From Chromobacterium haemolyticum DSM 19808 (GTDB taxonomy: Bacteria; Pseudomonadota; Gammaproteobacteria; Burkholderiales; Chromobacteriaceae), in assembly GCF_000711885.1 (NCBI RefSeq), contig NZ_JONK01000001.1, positions 124,001 through 188,000 on the forward strand: a stretch of DNA of 64,000 nt. Reading direction: 5' to 3'. The notes under the pieces are model-generated. The model did no database searches and had not been told where the DNA came from. It worked only from the letters and a program-made list of their open reading frames with translations. Shown here in pieces: positions 1 to 8,330 of this stretch (within the stretch, counting starts at the first letter, position 1; each line of letters starts with the position of its first letter). A program made the position numbers and the translations under genes.

Positions 1-1
1 C

Positions 2-907
2 GCGCGCTTGTTGCTGGAAGCGGAGTGGTCGGAACAGGTGGTGGCGCCGGTCAGCCTGCCCCAGGTTCACGTGCCGGCGGAGACGCCGCGCGAAGAGGAG
101 ATCGAAACCGCGGCGCCTTCTCCGGAGCAAAGCGTGCTGCCCATTCTGTTTGCCGAGGACAACCCGACCAACCGCAAGCTCACGCTCAAGCAACTGGAAA
201 AGCTGGGCTATTCGGCGGAGTGGGCCGAGGACGGCGAGCAGGCCTTCGCCAAATGGCAAACCGGCCGCTACTCGATGATTCTGACCGATTGCCACATGCC
301 GGGCATCGACGGTTATCAACTGGCGCGGCTGGTGCGCGCACAGGAGCAAGAAGAGCCGGCGCGGGGTCATATTCCCATCGTCGCCTGCACCGCGAACGCC
401 GCCAAGGAGGAGCTGGACAAGACCCGTGACGCGGGCATGGATGATTTTCTGACCAAGCCGCTGTCGATCGCGGAGCTGTCCGCTGCCCTGCAAAAATGGA
501 CGACGACGGGAAGCGTTCCGGAAGCCGCGCCTCCGCCGCCTGCCGCGGCAGGGCCTGAGGACGGGCCGGTGGACCGCTCCGTTCTGCAGGTGTACAGCAA
601 CGGCGACCTGCAAGTTGAGCTGGAGATCCTGCGAGACTTCCAGCAAGGCAACGCCGAGGACGTGGGCGAGTTGCGCAGCGCCATCGCAGAAGGCTCGAGC
701 GACCGCGTCAGCTTTGCCGCCCACCGAGTCAAGGGCGCCAGCCGCATGGTGGGCGTCAATGCCTTGGGCGCTGCCGCCGAGGCGGTGGAAAAGGCGGGCA
801 AGGCCCAGTCGCTGGAGCAGGTGACGGCCCTGATGCCGGCCTTCGACGCGGCGCTGGCCGAGTTTGACGCCTGGATGGCCCGGCAGAATGAAACCAATTT
901 GGCATGA
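2..907 (+). CDS. C-terminal part of a hybrid sensor kinase (receiver + Hpt)
   Basis: The reading frame is open to the left edge, so this is the 3' part of a longer gene. It first encodes a CheY-like receiver domain (about residues 44-160 of the visible part): acidic pair in FAEDNPTN, phospho-acceptor Asp in LTDCHMPGIDGY, and the conserved Lys in DFLTKPLS. A proline/alanine linker follows, then a histidine phosphotransfer (Hpt) domain whose acceptor His lies in AAHRVKGASRMVG. This order is that of an unorthodox (EvgS/BvgS-like) hybrid histidine kinase, in which phosphate passes from the kinase core to the receiver, to Hpt, then to a separate response regulator. The sensor and kinase core lie outside the window, so neither signal nor partner can be named. 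The next gene on the same strand is unrelated and 234 bp away. Confidence 0.9.
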   Translation, partial: ARLLLEAEWSEQVVAPVSLPQVHVPAETPREEEIETAAPSPEQSVLPILFAEDNPTNRKLTLKQLEKLGYSAEWAEDGEQAFAKWQTGRYSMILTDCHMPGIDGYQLARLVRAQEQEEPARGHIPIVACTANAAKEELDKTRDAGMDDFLTKPLSIAELSAALQKWTTTGSVPEAAPPPPAAAGPEDGPVDRSVLQVYSNGDLQVELEILRDFQQGNAEDVGELRSAIAEGSSDRVSFAAHRVKGASRMVGVNALGAAAEAVEKAGKAQSLEQVTALMPAFDAALAEFDAWMARQNETNLA

Positions 908-957
908 GGCCCTGTCGTTTGTTGCGCTTCGTCAGATATGGCGCGATGAGTAGCGTG

Positions 958-1018
958 TCGAAATGCTCATCAATCACTCGTACATTCCGCTTTTTCACTC
1001 GCTTTCGCCTTGTCTCGC
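958..1018 (-). repeat. Partial copy of a dispersed intergenic element
   Basis: Read on the minus strand, this stretch (GCGAGACAAGGCGAAA..., AAAGCGGAATGTACGAGTG, GAGCATTTCGA) matches the copies at 33390-33522 and 35149-35235 and part of the one at 39237-39318. It fills most of the gap between two genes. No terminal inverted repeat is recognisable here, so it is a decayed or partial copy. Confidence 0.65.
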
Positions 1019-1141
1019 TTTAGCTCGCGAGATCGAGAACAGCTGCTTTACCCGCTCCGCTCTGTCCGTTGTTCTTCGCCTTTGCTCGCTAGACTTTGAA
1101 CAAGTACAGAGGCGCGCCAAGGTCGGCTAAAATGTCCAGCC

Positions 1142-1975
1142 ATGAGCGAGCCGACATCACTTTACCCACAGTTGGAAGCGGCGCTGCTGTGCCGCGACGT
1201 TGAGCGCAAGATGGCGCTGGCGGTTGAGGCCTTGCACGGCTGGCGCGTCGACGCGCTGCCGCGCAACACGGATGCGCCGCCGCCATACCCGTTGCCCGAG
1301 GCTGGGCGTCCTCCGCTGCCGGAGCTAGTGCATCCGTCCAAGGTGCCCAAGCGCAGCCTGTCCACGCGCCAGGGGCATGCCGCCTTGCTCCACGCCATCG
1401 CCCACATCGAATTCAACGCCGTCAACCTGGCGCTGGACGCCGCTTGGCGGTTCCGCGCGATGCCGGATGCTTTCGTCAGCGATTGGCTGCAGGTTGCAGC
1501 GGAAGAGGCGCGCCACTTTTCCCTGTTGCTGCGGCGTCTGCGGGAACTGGGGCACGACTACGGGGATTTCCCGGCCCACAACGGTTTGTGGGCGATGAGC
1601 TGCAAGACCGATTACGATCCGCTGGCGCGCATGGCTCTGGTGCCCAGAGTGTTGGAAGCCCGCGGCCTGGACGTGACGCCGGGCATACAGCGTCGGCTGG
1701 CCGGCATCGGCGATCACGCGAGCGTAGCGGTGCTGGACATCATCTTGCGCGAGGAAGTGGGGCATGTGCGCATCGGCAACGCTTGGTTTGGGCGGCTGTG
1801 CCGACAGCGCGGCCTGGAGCCGGAGACCTGTTTTCAGGAACTGCTGCGACGCCACGATGTCCAGCTTTACCGCGGGGCTTATAATCTGGCCGCTCGCGAG
1901 CGGGCGGGGTTTTCAGCCAGGGAGCTGGAATCGCTGCGCGCCTTGTGCGAAGACGACACCGCTTCAGCCGGCTAG
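1142..1975 (+). CDS. DUF455-family ferritin-like protein
   Basis: A 277-aa soluble protein with the helix pattern of the ferritin-like superfamily. Candidate di-metal ligands are visible: Glu and His in AHIEFNAVNLALDAAWRF, Glu-Glu-x-x-His in AAEEARHFSLLLRRL, and Glu-Glu-x-x-His again in LREEVGHVRIG. These repeated ExxH motifs in four helices are what defines the family. Members (DUF455) are common in beta-proteobacteria and are often described as possible tRNA-hydroxylase-like or diiron proteins, but no reaction is established. The start is the ATG at 1142; nothing upstream in frame argues for a longer protein. It stands alone on the plus strand, with a small membrane-protein gene 32 bp downstream that could be cotranscribed. 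The family call is firm; a diiron oxygenase role is inferred. Confidence 0.82.
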   Translation: MSEPTSLYPQLEAALLCRDVERKMALAVEALHGWRVDALPRNTDAPPPYPLPEAGRPPLPELVHPSKVPKRSLSTRQGHAALLHAIAHIEFNAVNLALDAAWRFRAMPDAFVSDWLQVAAEEARHFSLLLRRLRELGHDYGDFPAHNGLWAMSCKTDYDPLARMALVPRVLEARGLDVTPGIQRRLAGIGDHASVAVLDIILREEVGHVRIGNAWFGRLCRQRGLEPETCFQELLRRHDVQLYRGAYNLAARERAGFSARELESLRALCEDDTASAG

Positions 1976-2007
1976 ACTGCCGGCGGCCTTACCTGGAACG
2001 ACGAAAC

Positions 2008-2223
2008 ATGCTATTGAATTTGTTTAAGAAGATGCAAAAGCAGCGGCGCTTCGCCATGACGGTGCTGCTGCTCAGCACCTTGATCTTCGCGCTCAGCTCG
2101 GCCCTGTGGCGCGGCTTTGACGGCGGCCCCGGCCCGTTGCTGGCCATTTTGTGTCCGTTGGCGATGCTGCTGGCCTTGATCTGCCAGTTCAGCGCTTTGC
2201 TGGCATTGGCGAAAAGACCTTAA
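2008..2223 (+). CDS. Small two-helix membrane protein
   Basis: A 71-aa protein starting at the ATG at 2008, which fits better than the longer open frame because the upstream part is arginine-rich and overlaps the end of the preceding gene. A basic N-terminus (FKKMQKQRR) is followed by two hydrophobic stretches, about residues 16-33 and 42-66, separated by a short Gly/Pro-rich turn. This suggests an inner-membrane hairpin with both ends in the cytoplasm. I do not recognise a family. It follows the ferritin-like gene by 32 bp and could be its cotranscribed partner. Confidence 0.6.
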   Translation: MLLNLFKKMQKQRRFAMTVLLLSTLIFALSSALWRGFDGGPGPLLAILCPLAMLLALICQFSALLALAKRP

Positions 2224-2282
2224 ACCAAAAAAGGATTTTTAAAACAGCGGCTTAAAGTGTTGATTGCGGACCGCGCACGGAC

Positions 2283-2311
2283 TTGACTGGCATCGGCAGG
2301 CCGCGCATAAT
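2283..2311 (+). promoter_or_regulatory. Sigma-70-like promoter with a terminator just downstream
   Basis: TTGACT at 2283-2288 and CATAAT at 2306-2311 are separated by exactly 17 bp, a near-consensus sigma-70 spacing. Transcription would start near 2318, only about 20 nt before the intrinsic terminator at 2336-2366. Confidence 0.6.
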
Positions 2312-2335
2312 CGCCCCCGTATCGATAAGGGTCAG

Positions 2336-2366
2336 GGCTCCACATTGGGTGGAGCCTTTGCTTTTT
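2336..2366 (+). terminator. Intrinsic terminator or attenuator ahead of a small gene
   Basis: A perfect 8-bp stem, GGCTCCAC / GTGGAGCC, with a 5-nt loop is followed by TTTGCTTTTT. It lies between the promoter at 2283-2311 and the gene at 2390, so it would either end a roughly 50-nt RNA or attenuate that gene. Confidence 0.7.
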
Positions 2367-2389
2367 GGAATTTTCGGAGAAACCGAGTC

Positions 2390-2809
2390 ATGGACCATCA
2401 GGCATTCCTGCGCCAATTGGAAACCAACGCGCTGCCTGCATCCGACTTCAACCATCGCGCGCATCTGTACGCCGCATGGGCCTATCGTCGCCAATACCCG
2501 GCGCCGGAGGCTGCCGCCCGTTGCGCGCGCGCGCTGTCCCGTTTCGCCATGGTGAACGGCGCGGCGATGAAGTACCACCACACCCTGACCATGGCCATCC
2601 TGGTGATTCTGTACAGCCGGATGGCCAGCCAGCCGCAGTTGCTGGAAGACTGGGAAGCGTTCGCCAGCCACTGCCCGGACATGCTGGCCGACCCCCGCGC
2701 GGTGATCCTGCAACACTATTCTTCAGAGCGCCTGGACGACGATTCGGCGCGCAAAGGCTTTGTCGAGCCGGACCGCGAGCCGTTGCCGATGTCCTGTTTG
2801 CTGCACTGA
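2390..2809 (+). CDS. Conserved hypothetical helical protein
   Basis: A 139-aa protein starting at the ATG at 2390, a few bases after an AGAAACCGAG stretch; the longer open frame would run back through the terminator at 2336-2366. Near the N-terminus it has FNHRAHLYAAWAYRR, and in the middle MKYHHTLTMAILVI. This pattern (Phe-x-His-x-x-His-Leu, later Tyr-His-x-Thr-Leu-Thr) recurs in small uncharacterised bacterial proteins, but I cannot name a function. No signal peptide or membrane segment is present. The three histidines could bind a metal, which is speculation. The trhP gene follows after 33 bp and may share its transcript. Confidence 0.6.
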   Translation: MDHQAFLRQLETNALPASDFNHRAHLYAAWAYRRQYPAPEAAARCARALSRFAMVNGAAMKYHHTLTMAILVILYSRMASQPQLLEDWEAFASHCPDMLADPRAVILQHYSSERLDDDSARKGFVEPDREPLPMSCLLH

Positions 2810-2842
2810 GCCCACGCTCAACGAACCCCACCAGAATAAACA

Positions 2843-4186
2843 ATGAAAGCACCGGAACTTCTGCTGCCGGCCGGCACGCTGGACAAGATGCGCGCCGCCT
2901 ACGACTTTGGCGCCGACGCCGTCTACGCCGGCCAGCCGCGCTACAGCCTGCGCGCCCGCAATAACGATTTCAAGCTGGAAGAGCTGAAGCAGGGCATAGA
3001 CGAAGCCCACGCGCGCGGCAAACTGTTTTTTGTCGCCAGCAACATCCTGCCGCACAACAGCAAGATCAAGACCTATATGGCCGATATGGAGCCGGTGATC
3101 GCGATGAAGCCGGACGCGCTGATCATGGCCGATCCAGGCCTGATCATGATGGTGCGCGAGAAGTGGCCGGAAGTGCCCATCCATTTGTCGGTGCAGGCCA
3201 ATACCGTCAACTACATGGGCGTCAAGTTCTGGCAGAAGCTGGGCGTGTCGCGCATCATTTTGTCGCGCGAACTGAGCCTGGACGAAATCGCCGAGATTCG
3301 CCAGCAATGCCCTGACATTGAACTGGAAGTGTTTGTGCACGGCGCGCTGTGCATCGCTTATTCCGGCCGCTGCCTGCTGTCCGGCTATTTCAACCATCGC
3401 GACCCGAACCAGGGCACCTGCACCAACGCCTGTCGCTGGGATTACAAGGTGCATGATACCCAGGGCGATGATGCCGGCGATGTGCAGACCATCAAGTTCG
3501 ACTTCAACAAGGCCCTGGAAGAGGCCAACCAGAGCTTCGCCTCCTGCGGCGGCGCCGAGCGTCATCCGTTGGCGGACAAGACCTATCTGATTGAAGAGGG
3601 CAGCCGCCCCGGCGAGCTGATGCCCATCATTGAAGACGAGCACGGCACCTACATCATGAACTCCAAGGACCTGCGCGCGGTGGAGCAGGTGGAGAAGCTG
3701 GCCAAGATCGGCGTGGATTCGCTGAAGATCGAGGGCCGCACCAAGAGCTTGTACTACGTGGCGCGCGCCGCTCAGGTGTACCGCAAGGCCATCGACGACG
3801 CCGTGGCCGGCCGCCCGTTCGACCTCGGCTTGCTGGCTGAGCTGGACGGCCTCGCCAACCGCGGCTACACCCCGGGCTTCCTGGAGCGCCACCAGACGCA
3901 GGAATATCAGAATTACATCACCGGCCATTCCAAGGCCAAGCAGAGCCAATACGTGGGCGACGTGCTGTCCGTGGATGCCGAAGGCTGGGCGCTGATCGAG
4001 GTGAAAAACCGCTTCGCGGTGGGCGACCGCATCGAAGTGATTCATCCCAGCGGCAACCAGATCATCGAACTGGCCCAGATGACCCGCAACGATCAGCCGG
4101 TGAGCGTGGCGGCCGGCAACGGCATGCAGGTCAAGATCCCCGGCATGCAGGGCAAGGAGAAAGCGCTGCTGGCGCGGCTGTTCTGA
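2843..4186 (+). CDS. trhP: tRNA uridine-34 hydroxylase, peptidase-U32 family (TrhP/YegQ)
   Basis: This 447-aa protein has the length and pattern of E. coli YegQ (TrhP), which makes 5-hydroxyuridine at the wobble position of tRNAs using prephenate, the first step towards cmo5U/mcmo5U. The N-terminus PELLLPAGTLDKMRAAYDFGADAVY is typical of the family. The U32 signature runs from about residue 163 to 180, with Cys170 and Cys177. Two more cysteines (Cys193 and Cys197, in GTCTNAC) complete a four-Cys cluster that in related enzymes holds an Fe-S centre. It is the long single-chain form, not the split UbiU/UbiV type. A strong intrinsic terminator follows at 4211-4240, so it ends its transcript. Confidence 0.92.
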   Translation: MKAPELLLPAGTLDKMRAAYDFGADAVYAGQPRYSLRARNNDFKLEELKQGIDEAHARGKLFFVASNILPHNSKIKTYMADMEPVIAMKPDALIMADPGLIMMVREKWPEVPIHLSVQANTVNYMGVKFWQKLGVSRIILSRELSLDEIAEIRQQCPDIELEVFVHGALCIAYSGRCLLSGYFNHRDPNQGTCTNACRWDYKVHDTQGDDAGDVQTIKFDFNKALEEANQSFASCGGAERHPLADKTYLIEEGSRPGELMPIIEDEHGTYIMNSKDLRAVEQVEKLAKIGVDSLKIEGRTKSLYYVARAAQVYRKAIDDAVAGRPFDLGLLAELDGLANRGYTPGFLERHQTQEYQNYITGHSKAKQSQYVGDVLSVDAEGWALIEVKNRFAVGDRIEVIHPSGNQIIELAQMTRNDQPVSVAAGNGMQVKIPGMQGKEKALLARLF

Positions 4187-4210
4187 CCCAGAGGGGAGCA
4201 ATGGAGCAAG

Positions 4211-4240
4211 ACAGGCGGCTAATGGCCGCCTGTTTTTTTT
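4211..4240 (+). terminator. Intrinsic terminator of trhP
   Basis: A 9-bp perfect stem, ACAGGCGGC / GCCGCCTGT, with a 5-nt loop is followed by a run of eight T (4233-4240). It sits 25 bp after the trhP stop. Confidence 0.92.
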
Positions 4241-4922
4241 CGTGATTGCGACGTTTTCAGTCAACTCTATGCCGTGATCGTGCGTTTTGAGTGCTGTGAA
4301 TTGGGTGAACTTCACCTCGGATTGTTGATAATAGTGAACGTTTGGAATTGGTGTGTGGCGTAAGTGTTTATTTTTTTGCACTGCAAGATCAATAAAAGTT
4401 GCGTGCATAAAAAAATATGGTTAAAAAGTAGTGACGTATCAGAGAGAAATGTAAATTTTATTAAACATTCGCTGAGCGTGGAGACAAGAGGAGACGATGT
4501 GAGCAGCAATGGCCGCCTTGCGGTTGCGCATCGGCATGGAGGCTCAGGCTTCGCATGCAGGTTTCCCTGGCCGTTTATCGACACCCGCCACTTAGAACGC
4601 GGGGCGCAACGGCCTGAATCACGACCCTTAGCACCTCGAAAGTTGCAAACCGTTACGCGCGGACAGATGGCATGACGCGCTGCGGGGTGTAAGTTGGCAT
4701 GAGCAGCACGCGATGGGCGGCGCCGGAACCGGTCCGCCAGCCGCAAGCTCGTGCCGCATTCGACCCAGGTCCGCCCAGGCGGCCGGGGGAAATGGAGCAG
4801 CGCCATGGCCCGGCAACGGGCGGGAAGCGTGGCGCTGAGGTTGCCGTTATCGGGCCGCCCGATGTTCGCTGGCCGCAGGCCCGGCATCGGACAGCGCGGC
4901 CCGTTCCATTAGGAAGCCTGTC
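4241..4922. other. Gene-free region upstream of potF
   Basis: I see no convincing gene in these 680 bp. Positions 4320-4475 are markedly AT-rich against the surrounding sequence (runs of A and T near 4368 and 4409), as expected of a promoter or upstream regulatory region. The rest is GC-rich, with open frames that look like shadows. A long leader or regulatory RNA for potF is possible but not shown. Confidence 0.5.
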
Positions 4923-6023
4923 ATGCAGAATAAGCTGGTTCGCAAAGCGCTGTGTTCGTTGCTGATGTTGCTGCCGGTCGCGGCGGCGCAAGCTGAAGAC
5001 AAGGTGCTCAATGTCTACAACTGGTCGGACTATATCGCCAAGTCCACCATTCCCGGATTTGAAAAACAGAGCGGCATCAAGGTTAAGTACGACGTCTATG
5101 ACAGCGACGACACCTTGCAGGCCAAGATGCTGACCGGCCGCGCCGGTTACGACATCGTGGTGCCCACCTCCAACTTCATGGCCAAGCAGATCGAGGCTGG
5201 CATCTACCAGAAGCTGGATAAGTCCAAGCTGCCCAATCTGGCCAATCTGGACAAGGCGCTGATGGCCAAGATCGTGGACGCCGACCCGGCCAACGCCCAC
5301 GGCGTGCCCTGGGCCTACGGTACCGACGGTCTCGGCTACAATCTGACCAAGGTCAAGGCGGTGCTGGGCAAGGACGCGCCGCTGGACAGCTGGGACATCC
5401 TGTTTGATCCCAAATATGTGTCCAAGCTCAAGGGCTGCGGCGTATCGGTGCTGGACCAGGCCAACGACGTGTTCGCCGTCGCCTTGCACCACTCGGGCAA
5501 AGACCCTAACAGCAAGAACCCCGCCGACTACCAGGCCGCTTTCGAAGCGCTGAAGAAAATCCGCCCCTACATCACCCAGTTCAATTCCTCCGGTTATATC
5601 AACGACCTCGCCAACGGCGACATCTGTATGGCGCTGGGCTTTTCCGGCGACGTCAACATCGCCAAGCACCGCGCTCAGGAATCCAAGCGGCCGTACCAAC
5701 TGGCCTATGTGATTCCCAAGAGCGGCGCGCCGCTCTGGTTCGACGTGATGGTGGTGCCGAAGGACGCGCCGCATCCCGAGGCCGCGCTTAAGTGGATCAA
5801 CTACATCCAGTCGCCGGAAGTCAACGCCGCGATCACCAATGAGGTGTTCTACCCGACCGCCAACGCCGCCGCGCGCAAATACGTGAAGCCGGAAATCGCT
5901 AACGACCCGGGCGTGTATCCGCCGGAGTCCGTCGTTAAAACGCTGTTCCTGCTCAAGCCCCTGCCATCCGACATCATGCGTCTGCAAAACCGCTTGTGGA
6001 CGCAGTTGAAAACAGGTCGCTGA
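4923..6023 (+). CDS. potF: Periplasmic putrescine/polyamine-binding protein (PotF/SpuD family)
   Basis: A 366-aa exported solute-binding protein. Residues 1-24 form a signal peptide (basic start, hydrophobic core, cleavage after AQA). The mature protein opens with VLNVYNWSDYIA, the classic start of PotD/PotF proteins. Family hallmarks follow: TGRAGYDIVVPTSNF, VPWAYGTDGLGYN, LANGDICMALGFSGD and SGAPLWFDVMVVPKDA, including aromatic and acidic residues that line the polyamine pocket in PotF. It delivers polyamine to an ABC transporter. The permease genes potH and potI follow after a 436-bp gap, but the ATPase gene potG, which lies between them in E. coli, is missing here. Putrescine or spermidine specificity cannot be read safely. 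Confidence 0.93.
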   Translation: MQNKLVRKALCSLLMLLPVAAAQAEDKVLNVYNWSDYIAKSTIPGFEKQSGIKVKYDVYDSDDTLQAKMLTGRAGYDIVVPTSNFMAKQIEAGIYQKLDKSKLPNLANLDKALMAKIVDADPANAHGVPWAYGTDGLGYNLTKVKAVLGKDAPLDSWDILFDPKYVSKLKGCGVSVLDQANDVFAVALHHSGKDPNSKNPADYQAAFEALKKIRPYITQFNSSGYINDLANGDICMALGFSGDVNIAKHRAQESKRPYQLAYVIPKSGAPLWFDVMVVPKDAPHPEAALKWINYIQSPEVNAAITNEVFYPTANAAARKYVKPEIANDPGVYPPESVVKTLFLLKPLPSDIMRLQNRLWTQLKTGR

Positions 6024-6459
6024 GTCAGGTATCCAACAACGCCGCCGCGCCAGCCTGAACCGGGCCGGCGGCTGTCCTGAGTCTATCCGAGCGCAAGCGC
6101 GCCGCTGGCCAGTCAGGCCGGCGGGCACGCGCGCGGCCGGTTCGTATGTGACAGGAGGAGGGAAGGCGCGATGTCCGGCCGCCGCGGCCGTGGGTATCCG
6201 GGAGAAGAGTTCAAGAGGAGGCCGTTCAACCGGCAGCCCGCGTTATAAGTTGTTCAAATTCTGCTGCGCGTAGTGAGGTGCGACTTGGCGAGCGCCGAAT
6301 TCGAAATGTCCATGCACTCCATGCCCATTCGTTTTCTCCGCTGTTTGCGCCATGCCTCGCTCCAGCTGGCTGGACTTTGAACCGCTTCCAAGACGGGCCT
6401 GGGGGACGGCGCAAAAGCAATGCAAGCGAGCCGGATCAAACCGGCCATGTGGTGCTGAC
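6024..6459. other. Gene-free gap where potG would be expected
   Basis: This 436-bp gap separates potF from potH. No Walker A or ABC signature is encoded in any frame, and the space is too small for the roughly 1.1-kb ATPase gene. GC-rich inverted sequence near 6042-6075 (GCCGCCGCG ... GGCCGGCGGC) could fold into a hairpin after potF and lower downstream expression. A second promoter for potHI is likely but not identified. Confidence 0.6.
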
Positions 6460-7368
6460 ATGAAAAGTCTTAAGCTAAGCCGTTGGCTGCCGTCGGGCAG
6501 AACCACCGTCATCGGCATGCCGTTCCTGTTTTTGCTGGTGTTCTTCCTGCTGCCCTTCCTGCTGGTGGTGGGCATCAGCTTCTCGCAGCAACAACTGGGC
6601 ATTCCGCCTTACACCCCGCTCACCAAGCTGGAAAACGATGTTTTCACCATTGCGCTGAACATTGGCCATTACAAGTTCATGCTGGGTGACGATTTGTACT
6701 TCGCCACCTATATCAGTTCGGTGAAGATGGCCTTCGTCTCCACCGTGCTGTGTCTGTTGATCGGCTATCCGATGGCTTATTACATCGCCCGGGCTTCGGA
6801 TAGCGCGCGCAACACACTGATGATGATGGTGATGCTGCCGTTCTGGACGTCCTACCTGATCCGCGTCTACGCCTGGATCGGCATCCTGAAAAATGACGGC
6901 TTCCTCAATCAGTTCCTGCTGTGGCTGGGCGTGGTCGATACGCCGCTGCGGCTCTATCACACCAACTGGGCGGTCTATATCGGCATGGTGTTCTCCTACC
7001 TGCCGTTCATGATCATGCCCTTGTACGCCCATCTGGTGAAAATGGACCTGCGGCTGCTGGAGGCGGCCTACGACCTGGGCGCCAGACCGTGGAAGGCCTT
7101 TGTCCAAGTGACCTTGCCGTTGTCCAAGAACGGCATCATCGCCGGCAGCCTGCTTGTGTTCATTCCGGCGGTGGGGGAGTACGTGATTCCGGAACTGCTG
7201 GGCGGCTCCGACACGCTGATGATAGGCCGCGTGATGTGGGATGAGTTCTTCAACAATATGGATTGGCCGATGGCGGCGACGGTGACCTGCGCGATGGTGC
7301 TGCTCTTGCTGGTGCCGATGGCGCTGTTCCAGCACTACCAGGTCAAGAATATGGAGGCCGCGAGATGA
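6460..7368 (+). CDS. potH: Polyamine ABC transporter permease PotH
   Basis: A 302-aa inner-membrane permease. I chose the ATG at 6460 because the protein then begins with a short basic stretch and its first membrane helix (FLFLLVFFLLPFLLVVGISFS), as in E. coli PotH; the longer frame adds a non-membrane arginine/proline-rich leader. About six membrane helices are visible. The cytoplasmic EAA loop that docks the ATPase reads EAAYDLGARPWKAFVQVTLPLS, close to the consensus EAA---G---------I-LP. The stop overlaps the potI start by four bases (ATGA), so translation is coupled. The missing partner ATPase must be encoded elsewhere. Confidence 0.92.
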   Translation: MKSLKLSRWLPSGRTTVIGMPFLFLLVFFLLPFLLVVGISFSQQQLGIPPYTPLTKLENDVFTIALNIGHYKFMLGDDLYFATYISSVKMAFVSTVLCLLIGYPMAYYIARASDSARNTLMMMVMLPFWTSYLIRVYAWIGILKNDGFLNQFLLWLGVVDTPLRLYHTNWAVYIGMVFSYLPFMIMPLYAHLVKMDLRLLEAAYDLGARPWKAFVQVTLPLSKNGIIAGSLLVFIPAVGEYVIPELLGGSDTLMIGRVMWDEFFNNMDWPMAATVTCAMVLLLLVPMALFQHYQVKNMEAAR

Positions 7369-8204
7369 TCAAGCCCAACAAGACGCTGTCCTTCCTGGTG
7401 CTGGGACTGGGGTACGGCTTTCTCTACCTGCCGATCGCGCTGCTGGTGTTGTACTCCTTCAACGAGTCCAAACTGGTGACGGTATGGTCCGGTTTTTCCA
7501 CCAAGTGGTATGCCGCGCTGCTTCAGGACGACGAGCTGATCAACGCCGCCTGGCTCAGCGTCAAGATCGCGCTGATGACCGCCACCGCCTCGGTGGTAAT
7601 AGGTACCTGGGCCGGCTTCGTGCTGGCCCGCTTCGGGCGCTTCCGGATGTTCACCCTGTTCGCCGGCATGATCAACGCGCCGCTGGTGATTCCCGAGGTG
7701 ATTCAGGGCATCTCGCTGCTGCTGTTGTTCGTGGCGATGGAACAGGCCTTCGGCTGGCCGGAAGGACGTGGCGTGTTCACCATCTGGATAGGCCACGTGA
7801 TGCTGTGCGTGTCCTATGTCGCCATCGTGGTGCAGTCGCGGGTGCGCGAATTGAATCTGTCGCTGGAAGAGGCGGCGATGGATCTGGGCGCGCGTCCCTT
7901 GAAGGTGTTCTTTGTGATCACGCTGCCGCTGATCTCGCAGGCGCTGGTGTCGGGCTGGCTGCTGTCGTTCACGCTGTCGCTTGACGACCTGGTGCTGACC
8001 GCCTTCCTGTCCGGCCCTGGTTCCACCACCTTGCCCATGGTGATCTTCTCGCGGGTGCGCCTGGGGCTGAATCCGGAGATGAACGCGCTGGCAACGCTGT
8101 TCATCGTGCTGGTGTCGGCCGGGGTGGTGGTGGCCAACATCTATATGCGCATGGCGGAGCGCAAGCGTGAGCGCGAGATGAAACTGGCCTTTGCCCAGGC
8201 CTGA
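7365..8204 (+). CDS. potI: Polyamine ABC transporter permease PotI
   Basis: A 279-aa inner-membrane permease starting at the ATG that overlaps the potH stop. The N-terminal helix (LVLGLGYGFLYLPIALLVLYSFN) and the following WSGFSTKWY are typical of PotC/PotI. About six membrane helices are present, and the EAA loop reads EEAAMDLGARPLKVFFVITLP. With PotH it forms the membrane channel for polyamines delivered by PotF. It is the last gene of the cluster; a GC-rich 10-bp hairpin lies just after it and a porin gene follows 126 bp on. Confidence 0.92.
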   Translation: MIKPNKTLSFLVLGLGYGFLYLPIALLVLYSFNESKLVTVWSGFSTKWYAALLQDDELINAAWLSVKIALMTATASVVIGTWAGFVLARFGRFRMFTLFAGMINAPLVIPEVIQGISLLLLFVAMEQAFGWPEGRGVFTIWIGHVMLCVSYVAIVVQSRVRELNLSLEEAAMDLGARPLKVFFVITLPLISQALVSGWLLSFTLSLDDLVLTAFLSGPGSTTLPMVIFSRVRLGLNPEMNALATLFIVLVSAGVVVANIYMRMAERKREREMKLAFAQA

Positions 8205-8238
8205 GCCTGGCGTTGCATAAAAATATAAAACACGCATG

Positions 8239-8261
8239 CCGGCGCGGCGTTGCCGCGCCGG
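8239..8261 (+). terminator. GC-rich hairpin after potI
   Basis: A perfect 10-bp stem, CCGGCGCGGC / GCCGCGCCGG, has a 3-nt loop. There is no T-run after it, so it is at best a weak terminator or an mRNA-stabilising or processing hairpin between potI and the porin gene. Confidence 0.45.
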
Positions 8262-8330
8262 AGCGTCCGTGGATGAGCGCAGGCGGTTCTCGAATGTTGT
8301 ATCCAAAGTCATGCAACAAGGGAGTGGGAA

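Noticed and set aside
2723-4408. 561-codon minus-strand frame opposite trhP
   Set aside because: Its His/Val/Ala-rich composition is typical of the antisense of a GC-rich gene, and trhP is clearly real.
4364-4675. 103-codon plus-strand frame upstream of potF
   Set aside because: It crosses an AT-rich probable promoter region into GC-rich sequence, has no ribosome-binding site and an unprotein-like composition.
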